From: Stenopsyche tienmushanensis | Lineage: Eukaryota; Arthropoda; Insecta; Trichoptera; Stenopsychidae | Direction: 5' to 3' | Length of the DNA: 64,000 bases | Assembly (NCBI GenBank): GCA_008973525.1 | Contig: WACJ01000445.1 | Span: forward strand, 1-64,000 | Shown here: one piece after another, positions 11,948-23,200 of the stretch | How the letters are laid out: every line of letters starts with the position of its first letter | Position numbering within the stretch: the stretch's first letter is position 1 | Notes under the pieces: generated by a model | The model's database searches: none | The model's input: the letters and a program-made list of their open reading frames with translations, nothing else | Told to the model about the DNA's origin: nothing | Program-made: the position numbers and the translations under genes

Positions 11948-12186
11948 ATATTCAAAAGAAGAGGCCATCTTTGAAATTCATCGTCCGAAGATTCACCATC
12001 CACCACCCCCTCCCCATTATTTGAATCCTTTTCGCCGACGTTTCGGGAGACGCGGCAGCCGTGGGCTATTGGAAAACCCGCGCTGAGGATACCGTCGCGC
12101 GCCGGAAGGATCGAAGAAAGAAAATCGACCGGTCCGCGGCGAAGATAACTGGGCCCCGAAATTCGGCAGAGGGCGCCCACGTTACA

Positions 12187-12957
12187 ATATATATATTAAT
12201 TTCCTAAAATGATAAAAAATATTTTATGGAAAATTAATTCTCAATCTATTATAACCCAGTGGAGTTTATATACGATATCATCACAGTTTTTTAATGTTTC
12301 TTGTTCATCTTTCTTGCGCATTGATATTTTAACTTATCTCGTAAAACTGTGATTAGATCAAAACAGATGGGGAGCGAAAGCAAATAAAAAATCTTATTAT
12401 AGTGAAATTGCTGTATCTATCTTATCATGTTTCATGCTTTTAAATTTAGTTGCTCTTATATCCATGCTCTTCGTATATATGTATGGATGTTATCCTGAAA
12501 CTGAGCTTCGCATATCTTCGAGATAATACAATAACATTGCTTATAATAATAAAATATTTCATCTCTGCGGACATGAAATTTAATTTAAACTATTTTTCGT
12601 ATCAATTAATTATTTGTAATATGTATAAATATGAAATACATTTTTTATATTTAAAATTTAAATTGCAACCCAAATAGAAATATTAATTAAAATTAAGTAA
12701 TTTTACTCTAGATTCCGGGTGCAATGTTTCCAAATTTATCTCATTATAGCTGTCAAACAGCTGATATCAACACTTATTTTTGGTTTAAAGTCAGTTAATC
12801 TTAAGCATTTCAATACTTCATATCAATTTTTATTGCAGTATTTAGTCATTCCACATTTAATACATGGCTAATGAAAAATTAGTATCTTGGCGCTTAATAC
12901 TATTTTGTCAAACATATATCTTTTTTTTGAGCATTTTGAACATTGTCAACCATTTTC
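12187..12957. other. AT-rich stretch, nothing recognised
   Basis: A 75-codon plus-strand frame (12450-12677) is rich in Tyr, Ile, Phe and Lys, as expected by chance in AT-rich DNA. Confidence 0.5.
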
Positions 12958-12961
12958 ACAG

Positions 12962-13066
12962 GGCGTATATATGTTTTTAAAAATATGATCGCCAGTTACA
13001 CCACCTGTAGATTTGAATCCAAGATGATTAAATTGCGAATTCAGCCATTTAACCGCGGAACTACTT
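12962..13066 (-). mobile_element. tRNA-derived SINE, copy A
   Basis: On the minus strand the copy begins AGTAGTTCCGCGGTTAAATGG (A-box region), has a 7-nt TTCGCAA loop between short complementary arms and a B-box GGATTCAAATC (13010-13020), then an unrelated tail GTGTAACTGGCGATCATATT and a run of TTTAAAAA. Head and tail both match copy C at 41.8 kb, and the tail matches copy B at 15.8 kb. This composite plan (pol III promoter head plus family-specific tail) is that of a SINE. No poly(A) tail or clear target duplication is visible. Confidence 0.65.
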
Positions 13067-13514
13067 TAAAGTATCCTACATATATTTTTGTCAAATGCAA
13101 ATAAGATTTTTTTAATAAAAAATCCCATTTATATTTTGATCTGTTGGAAGAATTCAATATCATTTATTAAATCAGCAAATTTATGATGATGATGAAACTT
13201 TTTGACTAGAAGCATATATATATATTTTTTTGTCATCTTAAGTGGATTTTTTACTATTATTAAATTTAATATATGAAAAACTTTAATATGTAAAGAAAGT
13301 TTATTAACGAACAGAGTGATTTATTAATTTATTAAAATGAAATAGTTAAGCATTTAAAATAATTATTAGATGAATTTGCCAAAAATCATTTCATTAATAA
13401 GCTTCTCACATCTTCTGCTTTAACTTGCATATAACAGAAATATAAAATAAACTTTATACAATTATTTTAATATCGTTTTCAATTTGCTATAAAAACAGCA
13501 ATATTCTTCCACTT
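13067..13514. other. AT-rich stretch, nothing recognised
   Basis: Stops in all frames; short ATG/ATATAT simple repeats near 13180-13225. Confidence 0.5.
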
Positions 13515-13830
13515 TTATCCATTGCAGCAATAAAAAATCCAATGGAAACAAGATATTACACAACGAAGAGCAAGAACTCTCCTCGAGCTTACACCATTTA
13601 AGTGATTCCGCCAAGGCGAACAAACATGCACAACTACATGTAGAATATGTGACATTAAATTAAACTTTATTTTTGTACCTCTACCAACTACCTTCGAGAA
13701 GGTTTTAGGGGTAAGGTTACAAAGAAACTTTTCATTGTAATTCAAAGTGCCCTCATTTCTACACGTCGACAAGGCCTTTGAAAACCTAAGGGTGTTTTTG
13801 ACGCCCTTGATGTTTGTTTATTGACACAAC
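13515..13830. other. Unique, less AT-rich block
   Basis: Composition is noticeably more balanced than the flanks. A minus-strand frame of 85 codons (13515-13772) spans most of it, but no domain or splice arrangement is recognised. It may be a conserved non-coding element or an old repeat. Confidence 0.25.
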
Positions 13831-15190
13831 AAGTAACATTTTACATGAAAACTGTATTAATGAATTAGAAAATTACTGTAACATTAGTCAAATACTCTCA
13901 AACACCATTGATGGTTGTCATACATCACGACTGTATTTTACTCTGGCAAAAGATTATTTAAACATCAAATATGATGTTATATATATTTTATAATAGAGAA
14001 AGTTCACTATAAATTCTATTAATAAAAATATAATATTTAGGCAGTCGATCAAGTTTCATGTTTAATGAGGATTGTTCCATTGTATGTCTATCATTCATCA
14101 ATGCACAATTCCAACTTTAGCATCCTGTACTTCATCGTTATAGCATCACCATTATTCTAGAGGAGTTGTTTTTTTTTGAGACATAATACATCTATATAAA
14201 TGTATATACCATAAGCCATTATTATTTTGTTGAAAGATATAAGCTCGCAGAAATGCTTTTCGCAGCATATTCTGGCTTAGCTAGGATTTGGGCTTAAAGC
14301 TATAAATCGGCGAGTATTTTTTTGAAGTTATCGTTATTCTTTGTAAAACATTTTCGAGTTTTTTTCCAATAAAACCAGTAATTATATGGAATGTGTTGCA
14401 TTTTAGGGATTTCTTTTTTTAGGCAAAACTACAACTTGGTGAAAATTTTTATTCAGCGATTTTAAAATATTAATAGAGTATAGCTTACAATGAAAGGTTT
14501 TAATATTAAAAAAATTCAGTGGAAAAAATCCTTTGTGTTTTGTACATTATAAATAATTGCAACAAAGGGTCATGCTTATATTAGAGTTTGGATGCATATT
14601 AACTTTATTATCATACATTTAGAGCTAATACTTTCTATTTGAATCTTTATTATATTATGCTATGTAGATATTATGAAAAATAAAGATACATTTTAAACTC
14701 ACTAGGAAGAATCCATGTTTTACAACACCATCCCTGTGTTACATCAATCAGTTATTGCGTAGGCTACAAAAAAATACTCTAACTACTCTTCTTATTTACC
14801 TCTATTATGGTTTAAACAAGGAATATACTTGATATTTTTTTGTCAATATTGCTAAATGAAATGTAAACACTGACCTTTCGTCTAAAAAAATTGTAATAAA
14901 ATGAAATATTATTTATCCATATTTCAACCAAGATATCTCAACAAACTCAAGTTGAGTCGTCACTTTTTAGCTAAGTATAATATATCGATCAAATCATTGA
15001 AAGTTTATCAAGTATACACTAAATTTATTTTCAGCTATCTAATGGAGTTTTTCTATGAAAATGGCGTATAATGTATAAACTGAGTTGAGTTGCGTTGTAG
15101 ATAAGTATCTTTTTGTAAATAACAAGCACTGTTTTCGAGCCAGGCAGTACTCATATAAAGTTTACGACGTAATTACTATAAGCTGTCGGG
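13831..15190. other. AT-rich stretch, nothing recognised
   Basis: No coding, RNA or repeat signal found beyond short A/T tracts. Confidence 0.5.
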
Positions 15191-15196
15191 CAGCAT

Positions 15197-15475
15197 ATGG
15201 GGAAGAGCAAACAAGAAAATCGTAAATACGACTTAAATTCTTGTAATAAGCGTTGAGAAATTATTAATAAATTAAAGGCTGAAGCACGTTTATCGAAGTC
15301 ATCAGTTTCAAATTTCAAAAGATCAAATTCGAACGACGTATGCTATTTCCTTAAGTGCCGTTCCTGCGATAAACCAACATGGCGTATTGTTACCGAAAAG
15401 GTTTTCTTTTTACTGAATTCTACGATTTATTCCTCTTTGATCACTAAAAGTACTACAAAATTTAGACTATGAATA
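15197..15475 (+). pseudogene. Possible pogo/Tigger-type transposase N-terminus
   Basis: From the ATG at 15197 a frame runs to 15475 with one internal stop (TGA, 15254-15256). It reads MGKSKQENRKYDLN… then EIINKLKAEARLSKSSVSNF. This resembles the Psq/CENP-B-type helix-turn-helix of pogo-family transposases (a Lys-Tyr-x-Leu-x start, a helix with Ile-Ile-x-x-Leu/Ile, and a Ser-Lys-Ser-Ser/Thr-Val-Ser-Asn recognition helix). The catalytic part is absent. The next ORF (15469-15711, 80 codons) continues without a recognised domain. Chance similarity cannot be excluded. Confidence 0.35.
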
Positions 15476-15787
15476 CGAAGTTATTCAATATAAAACAAAG
15501 GCATTCCCTCGGAGATCTGAAAGGATCAAAAAAATCCGAACGGCTCACCGTATCACGTTTATTTGCTGCCGTTCAATCGAATTTTCAATCAGCAGGAATA
15601 CTATATCAAAACGAGGATGCTTGTAAAGCTAAGTTTACTCTACAGTTATATGACTACATATTAAAACGTTTATATACAAAAAAAAACATCAATACCTATT
15701 ATTATAATTAAAATAAGTCTAGTCTAAAAAAACAATTTTAAAAATACATTAGAGCAAATATTTTTTTGTATCTGTAGATAGTTACGT

Positions 15788-15890
15788 ACTTAAGCAGTTG
15801 TAACTCGATAGTCTTTGATTCAAATCCTAACAGAAGGTGTGGCTGGCGATCATATTTTTAAAAATAAATATACACCATGAAAAACCATAT
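15788..15890 (+). mobile_element. tRNA-derived SINE, copy B
   Basis: The head is damaged (TACTTAAGCAGTTG), but the B-box GATTCAAATCC (15817-15827) is intact. The tail GGTGTGGCTGGCGATCATAT, then TTTTTAAAAA and ACCATGAAAAACCA, is nearly the same as in copies A and C. It lies in the opposite orientation to the other two. Confidence 0.65.
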
Positions 15891-16480
15891 CAAAAAAAAT
15901 GACAATAGTTTTAGCTATGAAACGCGAAATTAATCACCCGCAATATCACTATACTTTACCAGTAGCAACTAGAGATTACAATTATTCATCATTATCAGCT
16001 ATTTGAATATCGAATAGTAAAATTTGATCCTATTCGGATATCTCCCTTAGATAAATTTATAAACTCCCTCGGCTGTTATTAATGTTGCATTTTTATCACT
16101 CAGTTCATTAATGGCAACTTCCATTGGCCCAGAACATCAAGTAGATTTCTTAAAATCATAAATTCACTTTCAGAAACAGTATCTATATTCATATCCGCCA
16201 ACATTTTATTAACAGGATCAGCTAATTTGTAAAAATCGTTTTATCATGACAATCATCGAATTCCACCAAATGTTTATATTCAATAATAGCTTTAGTTTCT
16301 AATTCTCCCCTAGTACCTGTTTGCACATTGAAAAATGTTTAAGTAATGGATTTCTCATTTAGAGTTTCATATGATAGTAAATTCATTGAATAAAAACAAT
16401 AAGCCACGACATTTTTTTAAATTTCATTTTCACAAGTTCTACATAAACTACAAAATAAAATCTCTTGATGGTTGAATAAA
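15891..16480. other. AT-rich stretch, nothing recognised
   Basis: No supported feature before the signal-peptide-like ORF at 16486. Confidence 0.45.
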
Positions 16481-16485
16481 GTAGG

Positions 16486-16695
16486 ATGACTCCAATGAGT
16501 ATCTGGTTGGCCATACTCATGGTCGTGACGGGGATAAGTTGTTATGCAGCCAAACTACCAAGGAAAAACCTGACAGTTTTTAATTATTTATACATGGAAT
16601 TATCACTCACGAAACGGAATATTCAATGCGTACGATGTGTAAATCCAAAATATGATATTCTGATTGTCGAATGGAATAGTGTGACCGGGTGTTAA
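16486..16695 (+). CDS. Short ORF with a signal-peptide-like start, unrecognised
   Basis: The 69-codon frame opens MTPMSIWLAILMVVTGISCY, a good match to a eukaryotic secretory signal (short polar n-region, 12-14 residue hydrophobic core, small residues near a likely cleavage site after Tyr-Ala-Ala). The first ~90 bp are also less AT-rich than the surroundings. After about codon 30 the protein looks like chance AT-rich translation, so the front could be a first exon, with a weak GT donor near 16575, or simply chance. No homologue is recognised, no promoter is evident, and the Harbinger-like MITE starts 45 bp downstream. Confidence 0.25.
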   Translation: MTPMSIWLAILMVVTGISCYAAKLPRKNLTVFNYLYMELSLTKRNIQCVRCVNPKYDILIVEWNSVTGC

Positions 16696-16739
16696 CCGCT
16701 CATGAATATTTACGCAGCACCGCGGTAGCGGGTTTTTAA

Positions 16740-16950
16740 GGCCCGATCCACACTATGGTGCCGTTGACGGTTCGATCTCACTCCGATCCCGGTCCGATCC
16801 TGGTCCGATCAAATATTCTTACACAAGAAACAATCAGAGTATTCACACTATCGGATCGTACCAATTCCGTTTCTTGTATGAGCATATTTGACCGGACCGA
16901 GACCGAGAGCGAGATCGAACCGTTAATAGCACCATAGTGTGGATCGGGCC
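16740..16950. mobile_element. Fold-back Harbinger-like MITE with TAA target duplication
   Basis: A 211-bp element. Both ends read GGCCCGATCCACACTATGGT inward, a perfect 22-bp terminal inverted repeat that extends imperfectly so that nearly the whole element pairs with itself. TAA lies on each side (16737-16739 and 16951-16953), the 3-bp TWA duplication of PIF/Harbinger elements. The GG(G/C)CC terminus also fits that group. There is no transposase. The two overlapping ORFs inside (16755-16937 plus, 16778-17083 minus) are translations of the palindrome, not genes. Confidence 0.75.
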
Positions 16951-17089
16951 TAAGTGTTAATAGATATTTAAAAGGCGTCCGCGAAGAACAAGATATTTTT
17001 GTGAAATTATTTACAGAAAACATTATAAGAAGATCTATTTTGACCAATATTTGACCAAGAAATATTTGTTTGTTTCCGCCCAAAAAAAT

Positions 17090-17180
17090 TGTTCAAGAAG
17101 TGAAAAAAAATCCCAGGGTTTCGGGAATAATATTTTGCTCAACAGTGGGTCCGCAGACTACATAAGGTTAAGAACCGCTG
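17090..17180 (-). mobile_element. hAT-like terminus, truncated
   Basis: Read from 17180 on the minus strand, it begins CAGCGGTTCTTAACCTTATG, then GTCTGCGGACCCACTG. A CAG(C/T)GGTTCT-AACC start and a GCGGACC subterminal motif are hallmarks of a common hAT terminal type. The matching opposite end was not found, so the boundary toward lower coordinates is uncertain. The Harbinger-like MITE lies about 140 bp away. Confidence 0.45.
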
Positions 17181-17515
17181 ATCTAAGTGATAATAAACTA
17201 TACAAATTTTATAGTTTTGGGATTTAATATATAACAAAATAATTTAGAAACACACATTCTGACACGATTGACGCTTATTTGTTATAGAAAATGCTCTTTT
17301 ATTTCGAGTTTTCTCCTAGAAAAAAATGACTTACGCTAATTGTCTTTAATTATATAAAATCTATAGCACTTTATATTAACGCTGATCCATGTATATCCAA
17401 GAAGTTTTTTTCAAATGAATAAATATTTATAAGCATCCCTTAATAAAAGTATACATGGAATATTTTCCGTTCGATACATACACTGTCAAATATAGTCAAT
17501 TTTTTATAAGATAAC
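17181..17515. other. AT-rich stretch, nothing recognised
   Basis: No gene, repeat or RNA signal found. Confidence 0.45.
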
Positions 17516-17519
17516 TACC

Positions 17520-17770
17520 GGCGAAGAAGGTATTAGCTTAGGATTATGGATACCCAACAGCATTTTCCACCTACCTGCCCATGTAGTAAAAGATAGGCCC
17601 ACTGTCGTTGTTAGCATAATGGCGTCGTAATGCATCAAATTTTACAGAGAACCGGTGCCCGATCCGTGACAGGAATACAAACGACTTTCGGGACCGTGAT
17701 AATCCTTAATTCAGAGGATTAGCTGAGTAATTCACACGGGTATATCGTATTGACTGCAAGCAATCGCATT
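17520..17770. promoter_or_regulatory. Candidate conserved non-coding block
   Basis: A unique block with more balanced composition (for example around GGTGCCCGATCCGTGACAGG at 17654) and no long frame. Called only from its contrast with the AT-rich flanks. Confidence 0.2.
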
Positions 17771-18261
17771 TAGGCGTAGTTTCGTAAAAAGAGATTTGTT
17801 GATAAAAGCGAACACCAAATAATGACTTTATTAAGAGACTGTGTACTCTAATAACTTTTTAAGTGTCGCTATAATTTCTTTAATTAATTATCAACTACGA
17901 TATCAATTGTAGATCTCAATCATTTCAACTATATGCTAGACTCAATAATTAATATTAATTATAAAAAGATTCATGTCCAAAACATAATTTATCTCTTCGC
18001 CATGCATTATCCACAGATGTGCACACAAATTGTTGCCGGAGAGGAAGCTTGTTTGAGATATTCAGGATAATATCCGGCGCAAAGACATATTTGCTATTCA
18101 TAGCAACGAGGATTTAAATGGAAACCATTTCAGAGAAGAGACATTAAGCTAAATCCTCAAAGTTCACCAAATTGATTAAATATGCTAGTTGCAATTAATA
18201 AAAGTGTTTTTGATGTTGGTAAAAATTCCAAGCATATATTATAAATTGTTTTTATTTTAAA

Positions 18262-18600
18262 CTAGCGAATACCCGGCATGCGTTGCAATTAGAGCTCATA
18301 TAAAAACGATTTAACCATATAAAATTAAAATAACGAATGTATTCAAATTATTGGGACTTTGGCAAGGCATTGAAAGAATGTCCTGGACTGATTTTAGGAA
18401 AAAAATGAATTGATTGAAGTGTACTCTGGAATATATTTGTAGGATTTTTATGCAAAGAAGGAAATCGGAGAGAGTATCGGAATGCTGTCTAGACATAAAT
18501 GACACGAGACTAAACAAAAATGACACTATGCAGATATCATTTTCAATGATGATCAAAGTCATCGATTCAAACAATATGACTGGATTGAAAAGACATTCGT
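18262..18600 (-). mobile_element. Helitron-like relic, 3' end conserved
   Basis: On the minus strand the element ends …GGGTATTCGCTAG followed by T, the CTRR^T form of Helitron 3' ends. The last 28 bp are identical to the end of the element at 8135-8531. Upstream (to about 18600) an 87-codon minus frame (18311-18574) occurs, but it has no recognised domain and may be filler. The 5' boundary was not found, and the body is not similar to the GC-rich copy, so the two share mainly their terminus. Confidence 0.5.
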
Positions 18601-19075
18601 TCTAGATAAAATTGGAGGAGAATCACATAAAAATTCCATTTAGATATAGAAACCTATGACCTTAATGACGTACATTTCAATGTCAAATGAATCAATGTCT
18701 TTGATCCATTTAACATTGAATTCTGATCAAATAAAAAAAACCTGTTTTCGGATGTCACAACTTTTGCCTAAAAACTGGGCTTTCAAAACCAGTTTTTGAA
18801 AAACCAGCAAGTCCTAGTTGGTAACTTTTGAGAACCTGTGACTTTGAATACTATAATCAAATTAAAAATTGTGATTCGTCAACATTTTATATACTATTTA
18901 CGCAAAATAATAAAACCGAGTTGTTGGAAGGATTTCATTAAGATAAAAATGTAAATGAAATAAACGGACGCCTTCAAATAAATTTAGCAAGAAAATAAAC
19001 TCAATAATAAAGACCTTAAACATACTATTTCTCCAGAATATGATTACGTTTTTATTGTGATGTTATTTCTTTCAT
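18601..19075. other. AT-rich stretch, nothing recognised
   Basis: No supported feature. Confidence 0.45.
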
Positions 19076-19079
19076 GAAC

Positions 19080-19520
19080 GTACTTCTAGCAGTCACAATC
19101 GATTTGAAAGTACTTCAATCTTTTATGGATTTACCGACGCCAACGGTTTCAATCTTCCCCCGGATTATCGTTTCCTGATAAATATATTTCAATAAGGATA
19201 AAACGAATAGCTTTGCGGATAAAGAACTTTCCCAATTGTTTTTTCTTGGGAAGGAGAAAAGTTGCCACATCATCGAGCCTGGCGGGCACGGAGTGGAGCC
19301 ACGTACTTTTAATTGCGAATGGCGGTGTAGAGTTATATAGGCCGATGAAATTCAGTGTTTAATTTTGTTATTCTTCGAAAGGTGCTATTTCCTCCAAGGC
19401 TATTATTAATAGTAATTAATTTTATGAATGAATAAAAAATTAACCGGGGGCTGAAATGTGTTTGCCTCGAAAACCATGGGGTAGATACCATGAATTCAAT
19501 TAAAGGCGTCTTTCAACTTG
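19080..19520. promoter_or_regulatory. Candidate enhancer-like conserved block
   Basis: The least AT-biased unique block in this part of the window, with no long ORF. It has a dense set of GATA-like words (CCTGATAAAT, AAGGATAAAAC, TGCGGATAAAG), a GGATTATCG, and TAATTAATTTTATGAATGAA at about 19412-19431. The AACCGGGGGCTGAAATGTGT segment near 19442 is unusually complex. This pattern fits an insect developmental enhancer. Conservation is untested. Confidence 0.3.
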
Positions 19521-19869
19521 TTTACCACCACAACCCACATCAACCCTCTGCCTATCTCAAAAAAGAAGAACTGCCACTCGTTCATTAATTAAATGTATAA
19601 AAAGTCCGACAAGTTTGCCTGGTTGCTTTGTAAAAAAAATTCAAATAAGAAACAATATTTGGGGATCAAAAAGGTCTGTTTAGTCCAACGAAGATAATCC
19701 AACAATAAACTTTGTAAATATTTAGACAATTTAAAAGCCTACGTTTAATTATCATATTTAAACGCTGAATATACATACATTATGCATATTTTTGGCAAAT
19801 CAGTTAATATTAGCCCATAAGTTTAATAAAAAAAAATCAAATTTTATGATATATACAAAAAAAAAAAAT

Positions 19870-20265
19870 GTAATTCCATTCATTATTCAACACATCTTTC
19901 TATCCTTTTAGCAGTGCTTTGATCCCTTTTTTATAAAAAATTCTAGATAAGAGGCAAAAAAACGATTTTAAATGCATTTCCACTTCAGCTGCATTAAATT
20001 GTTTTTCTCTCAAGTTTGTGCTCCATGAACCTGAAAAGGTAGAAATCTGTCGGGGTGGGATCCGATGCATATGAATGATGCGTAAAAACTTCCCAGTTTA
20101 ATTCTCGTTTTTTTATCCAGAGATAATTATGCTTTATAAGGTTGCATTATCATGAAGCAATATCATCGTAGTTTTGCTGAATAAACAAGGACGTTTCTCT
20201 TTTAATTTTTATGCAAAACTTCTAATTATCAATCGTACGCTCGTGCAATTACAGTTTCTCCCGAT
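19870..20265 (-). pseudogene. mariner transposase relic (C-terminal half)
   Basis: Minus-strand translation across several frames gives, in order, a LLHDNA motif (second catalytic Asp, near 20150), then WEVFTHHSYASDPTPTDFYL (third catalytic Asp in the mariner D34D form), then REKQFNAAEVEMHLKSFFA. This order and spacing match the C-terminal half of mariner transposases. Stops and frameshifts show it is dead. The N-terminal half and the terminal repeats were not found. Confidence 0.7.
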
Positions 20266-23200
20266 TTAACTAATTCATAATAAATTATTCCTCGCATATC
20301 CCATATTATGTACAAACCTCATTTTATTTATTGTATCTTTGAAAAAAAAATAGTATGTAAAATAAAATTCTAAGATTATTTCACAAAAAATACCCGAATA
20401 ATGCTTGTCATTTCTGTCGTTTAAAACAAGCATATTATATTTATGAATCAAATAAAACAACACGTAATACAAAATATTCACAGTATATAAATGTTATAAA
20501 ATGTACTTTTTCTGTGCAAAAAAGACACCTTTGAAATAATAGAAAACATTTTAACCCTTTTATTCTCAAAGTGGAACGAAGAAGGGCATGATCGGGAACG
20601 ACCATTCAAAAGTGGAATAAGCATTTTGATAAGGGTTGTTTGAGCATCAATAAAACGAAAAGCACCACAGCTCTAAATATACTTCTAAAATCGGTTACGA
20701 CAAAAGTTTTGTCATAATAAAACATTGATATTTCTTCGGTAACGTTCAATTTTGTAGTAAGAGTATTAAAAATTAAAAATGATTGTTGAGGCTGTCCAAA
20801 ATTAAGCAAGTTTCATTATTTTGCCAAGTTTGTCGATATTGCTATTAATTTTACAAATGTATTGCAGTTAAACGCTTAAAAATAGTTTTCTAAGAAATAC
20901 AAATGTGGATTAGTTGACGTGGAAAATGCGAAGAAAATATCCTAGTTTCTTGATAAATCAAAAGTTTTACCGTCAGCTTGAAATGAAAGAAACATTCAAT
21001 TTCTCTACCTTTTCAAAAATGTTAAGAAAATCGTATTATTTCTATGAAAAAACTTTTATGTTTCTACTATTAAAATAAGATTCAATTCAAAGGAATATAA
21101 AAGAAAAATTATTTTGCAACTTTCTTCGAAGAGTCGGATTTTTTAGCACTGCCAATACGAATTTAATACAATAATATAAATAAATTTTAAAAAAATAAAC
21201 CAGTAAAAGCTTTATCAAAGTTAATTTTATATTTATCACAAATATTGTGTGGATATTTTCACTATTTATATACATCAAATATACATAGAGATTTTGCATC
21301 AAAATAAGTAATCTTGCATCGTTAGTACGTTAAGATGCCATATTAATTCAAAAATCTGCGTTCTGAGTTCTGAAGAAATATAATTTTATATCTAAGAAAA
21401 ATATGTTTATCAAAATTATATGAGATTCAATATGATGCTCCCTTATAATCATAATTAAGCCAGGGTGTTTTCTGATTGGTTTTGTATTCTCATTTCCGCC
21501 GTTTTCTTCAGGGACTTAAGTTCTATGTTCTACTTTTAGCAAAAAATCTTTTATTTTCAATTAGTTAAATTTGGCGTTGAGATTTTTATACATTTTATTG
21601 TATGGAGCCAAGATTTTGTGAATTTCTTGCATATATTTTCTGCGCCTTGAGGCGAAAGGATCAACGATTTAATAACAGACTGAAATATTTCGCTATATTT
21701 CATCAAGTTTAAGTATTTTTTATATACGTTTTAAGGCTAAAATGTCTAATAACTTCATACATTACATTTTTACCATCATCCACTAAATCTTGGGATTGAT
21801 TTCGAAAAGAATATGGCGGACATTGATCTCCTTCAACCCCATTAATAAACTTGTTATCATCGACTGTAAATACGTTTTACAGGTGGAGTCTCATAAATGT
21901 AAAAATTCCCCTGTAGCAGATTATTATCAATAATTCAGGACAGCCATCAAAAAGCAATGATTAGTTCTGATCATAATAATAAATACGCTTTAAAGTGTAC
22001 GTGATAATACTGGATAGACAACCTTTATTTTTCTAGATAAAAGTTGGATATCATACCTAAATTAGTTGAAAACTACGCTGCATCAATTTTTTTAATCATC
22101 TTCATACTTTTTGTATTAACAATCTGTACAAGTTAGCAAAAATTCCAAATAGAAATATGGGGGGTGTTTTAAAATTATTGGTTGTTAAATTTAGATCCCC
22201 CTTTGTTGTTCGGAATAATATATGTCCATAGATTCTCCATATTAAAAGCTGCAATAGGCATTGAAATCATGTGTTCATAATTATGTGGTACTTTGGAAAC
22301 AATGGAGTTTGCAATTTACAATGAAAGTTAATTTTGTGATATCGCGAAAAGAGACGTTATTACGAGAATACACAAAATTATATTAATGTTCCACACTGTT
22401 TCTGCAAGATAAAATCTTGGTTGATATCGAATAAATGTAAAATGTTCAGATGGTATTTAAAATGTTGGATTTATAATCATTATATTGGCTAATTGTTATT
22501 AAAATTTAAGGATCATCCCAATCTAAATGCCCAAATGAGTATTTATTTTCTAATGAAAGCTTATGCAATCAACATTGAATTCTATTGGATAATGAAGATC
22601 GCTAATTATTTTGTATGCTAAATCGTCTAATGTGGACTTCTTTGGTTATGGGCTTTTATATTTTACCACTAGAAATAAAAAAATAACGTAATGCAGTAAA
22701 ACATTCATAAAAACTTATTATAAATGAATGGTTACTTGATTGTGTTTCTACAGTGACTATATAAATGCTTTTCTTAATATTATGATTATTAAGTTGTAGC
22801 ATTATGCTTCGTGTATACAAAATTTTACAGTTGGTTATCGGAGACTATTTACCCTTAATTCCACCACTCATATACATCTATTATCCGTGTCACACCTTGC
22901 TTATTACACAAATTTGTATGATTTGATAGAAGTTAATGTTGATTAATGTTAATCATAGAACACGCGATGGAAGGTTTTTATTTATAAAAACCCAGCTTAT
23001 TTCAGTTTAAAAACAACTCTATAAATTTTGATCAAATAACGATTTACAGGACATAAAAAGTCCATAATTTCAGTATAAAATATGTACATTTTAAGCATAA
23101 AAAATAAATATTATTTCTATGTTGGTTATATGACGGAAATAGCATCAGACTGCAACAAACACTGGGTAATTTATAACTAGGCTACCCACCTTTTATAGGT

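Larger units (their letters stand above)
11629..12186 (+). mobile_element. Solo-LTR-like element with TATA box and poly(A) signal
   Basis: A GC-rich block of about 558 bp in AT-rich DNA, bounded by TGTTATG and GTTACA (TG…CA form). A TATA box (11659-11665) and an AATAAA (11942-11947) are spaced as expected for U3-R-U5, so R would run from about 11690 to about 11965. R holds three copies of a ~50-bp unit, each with a hairpin. The tail contains GGGCGCCCACGTTACA, resembling the LTR/primer-binding-site boundary of some insect Gypsy/BEL elements. No clear flanking duplication, gag or pol is present. ORFs on both strands here (up to 131 codons) are products of the GC-rich repeats, not genes. Confidence 0.5.

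Noticed and set aside
11633..11974. 113-codon plus ORF with repeated GSRASARR peptides
   Set aside because: The peptide repeat is only the translation of the tandem hairpin units in the LTR.
11785..12180. 131-codon minus ORF, the longest in the window
   Set aside because: It lies wholly in the GC-rich LTR-like block, antisense to its TATA box and poly(A) signal, and part of it translates the hairpin repeats. No domain is recognised.
16755..17083. Overlapping ORFs on both strands, 60 and 101 codons
   Set aside because: Both are translations of the palindromic Harbinger-like MITE.
20551..20567. piggyBac-like end TTAACCCTTTTATTCTC
   Set aside because: No partner end and no transposase similarity nearby; short A/T-rich match.
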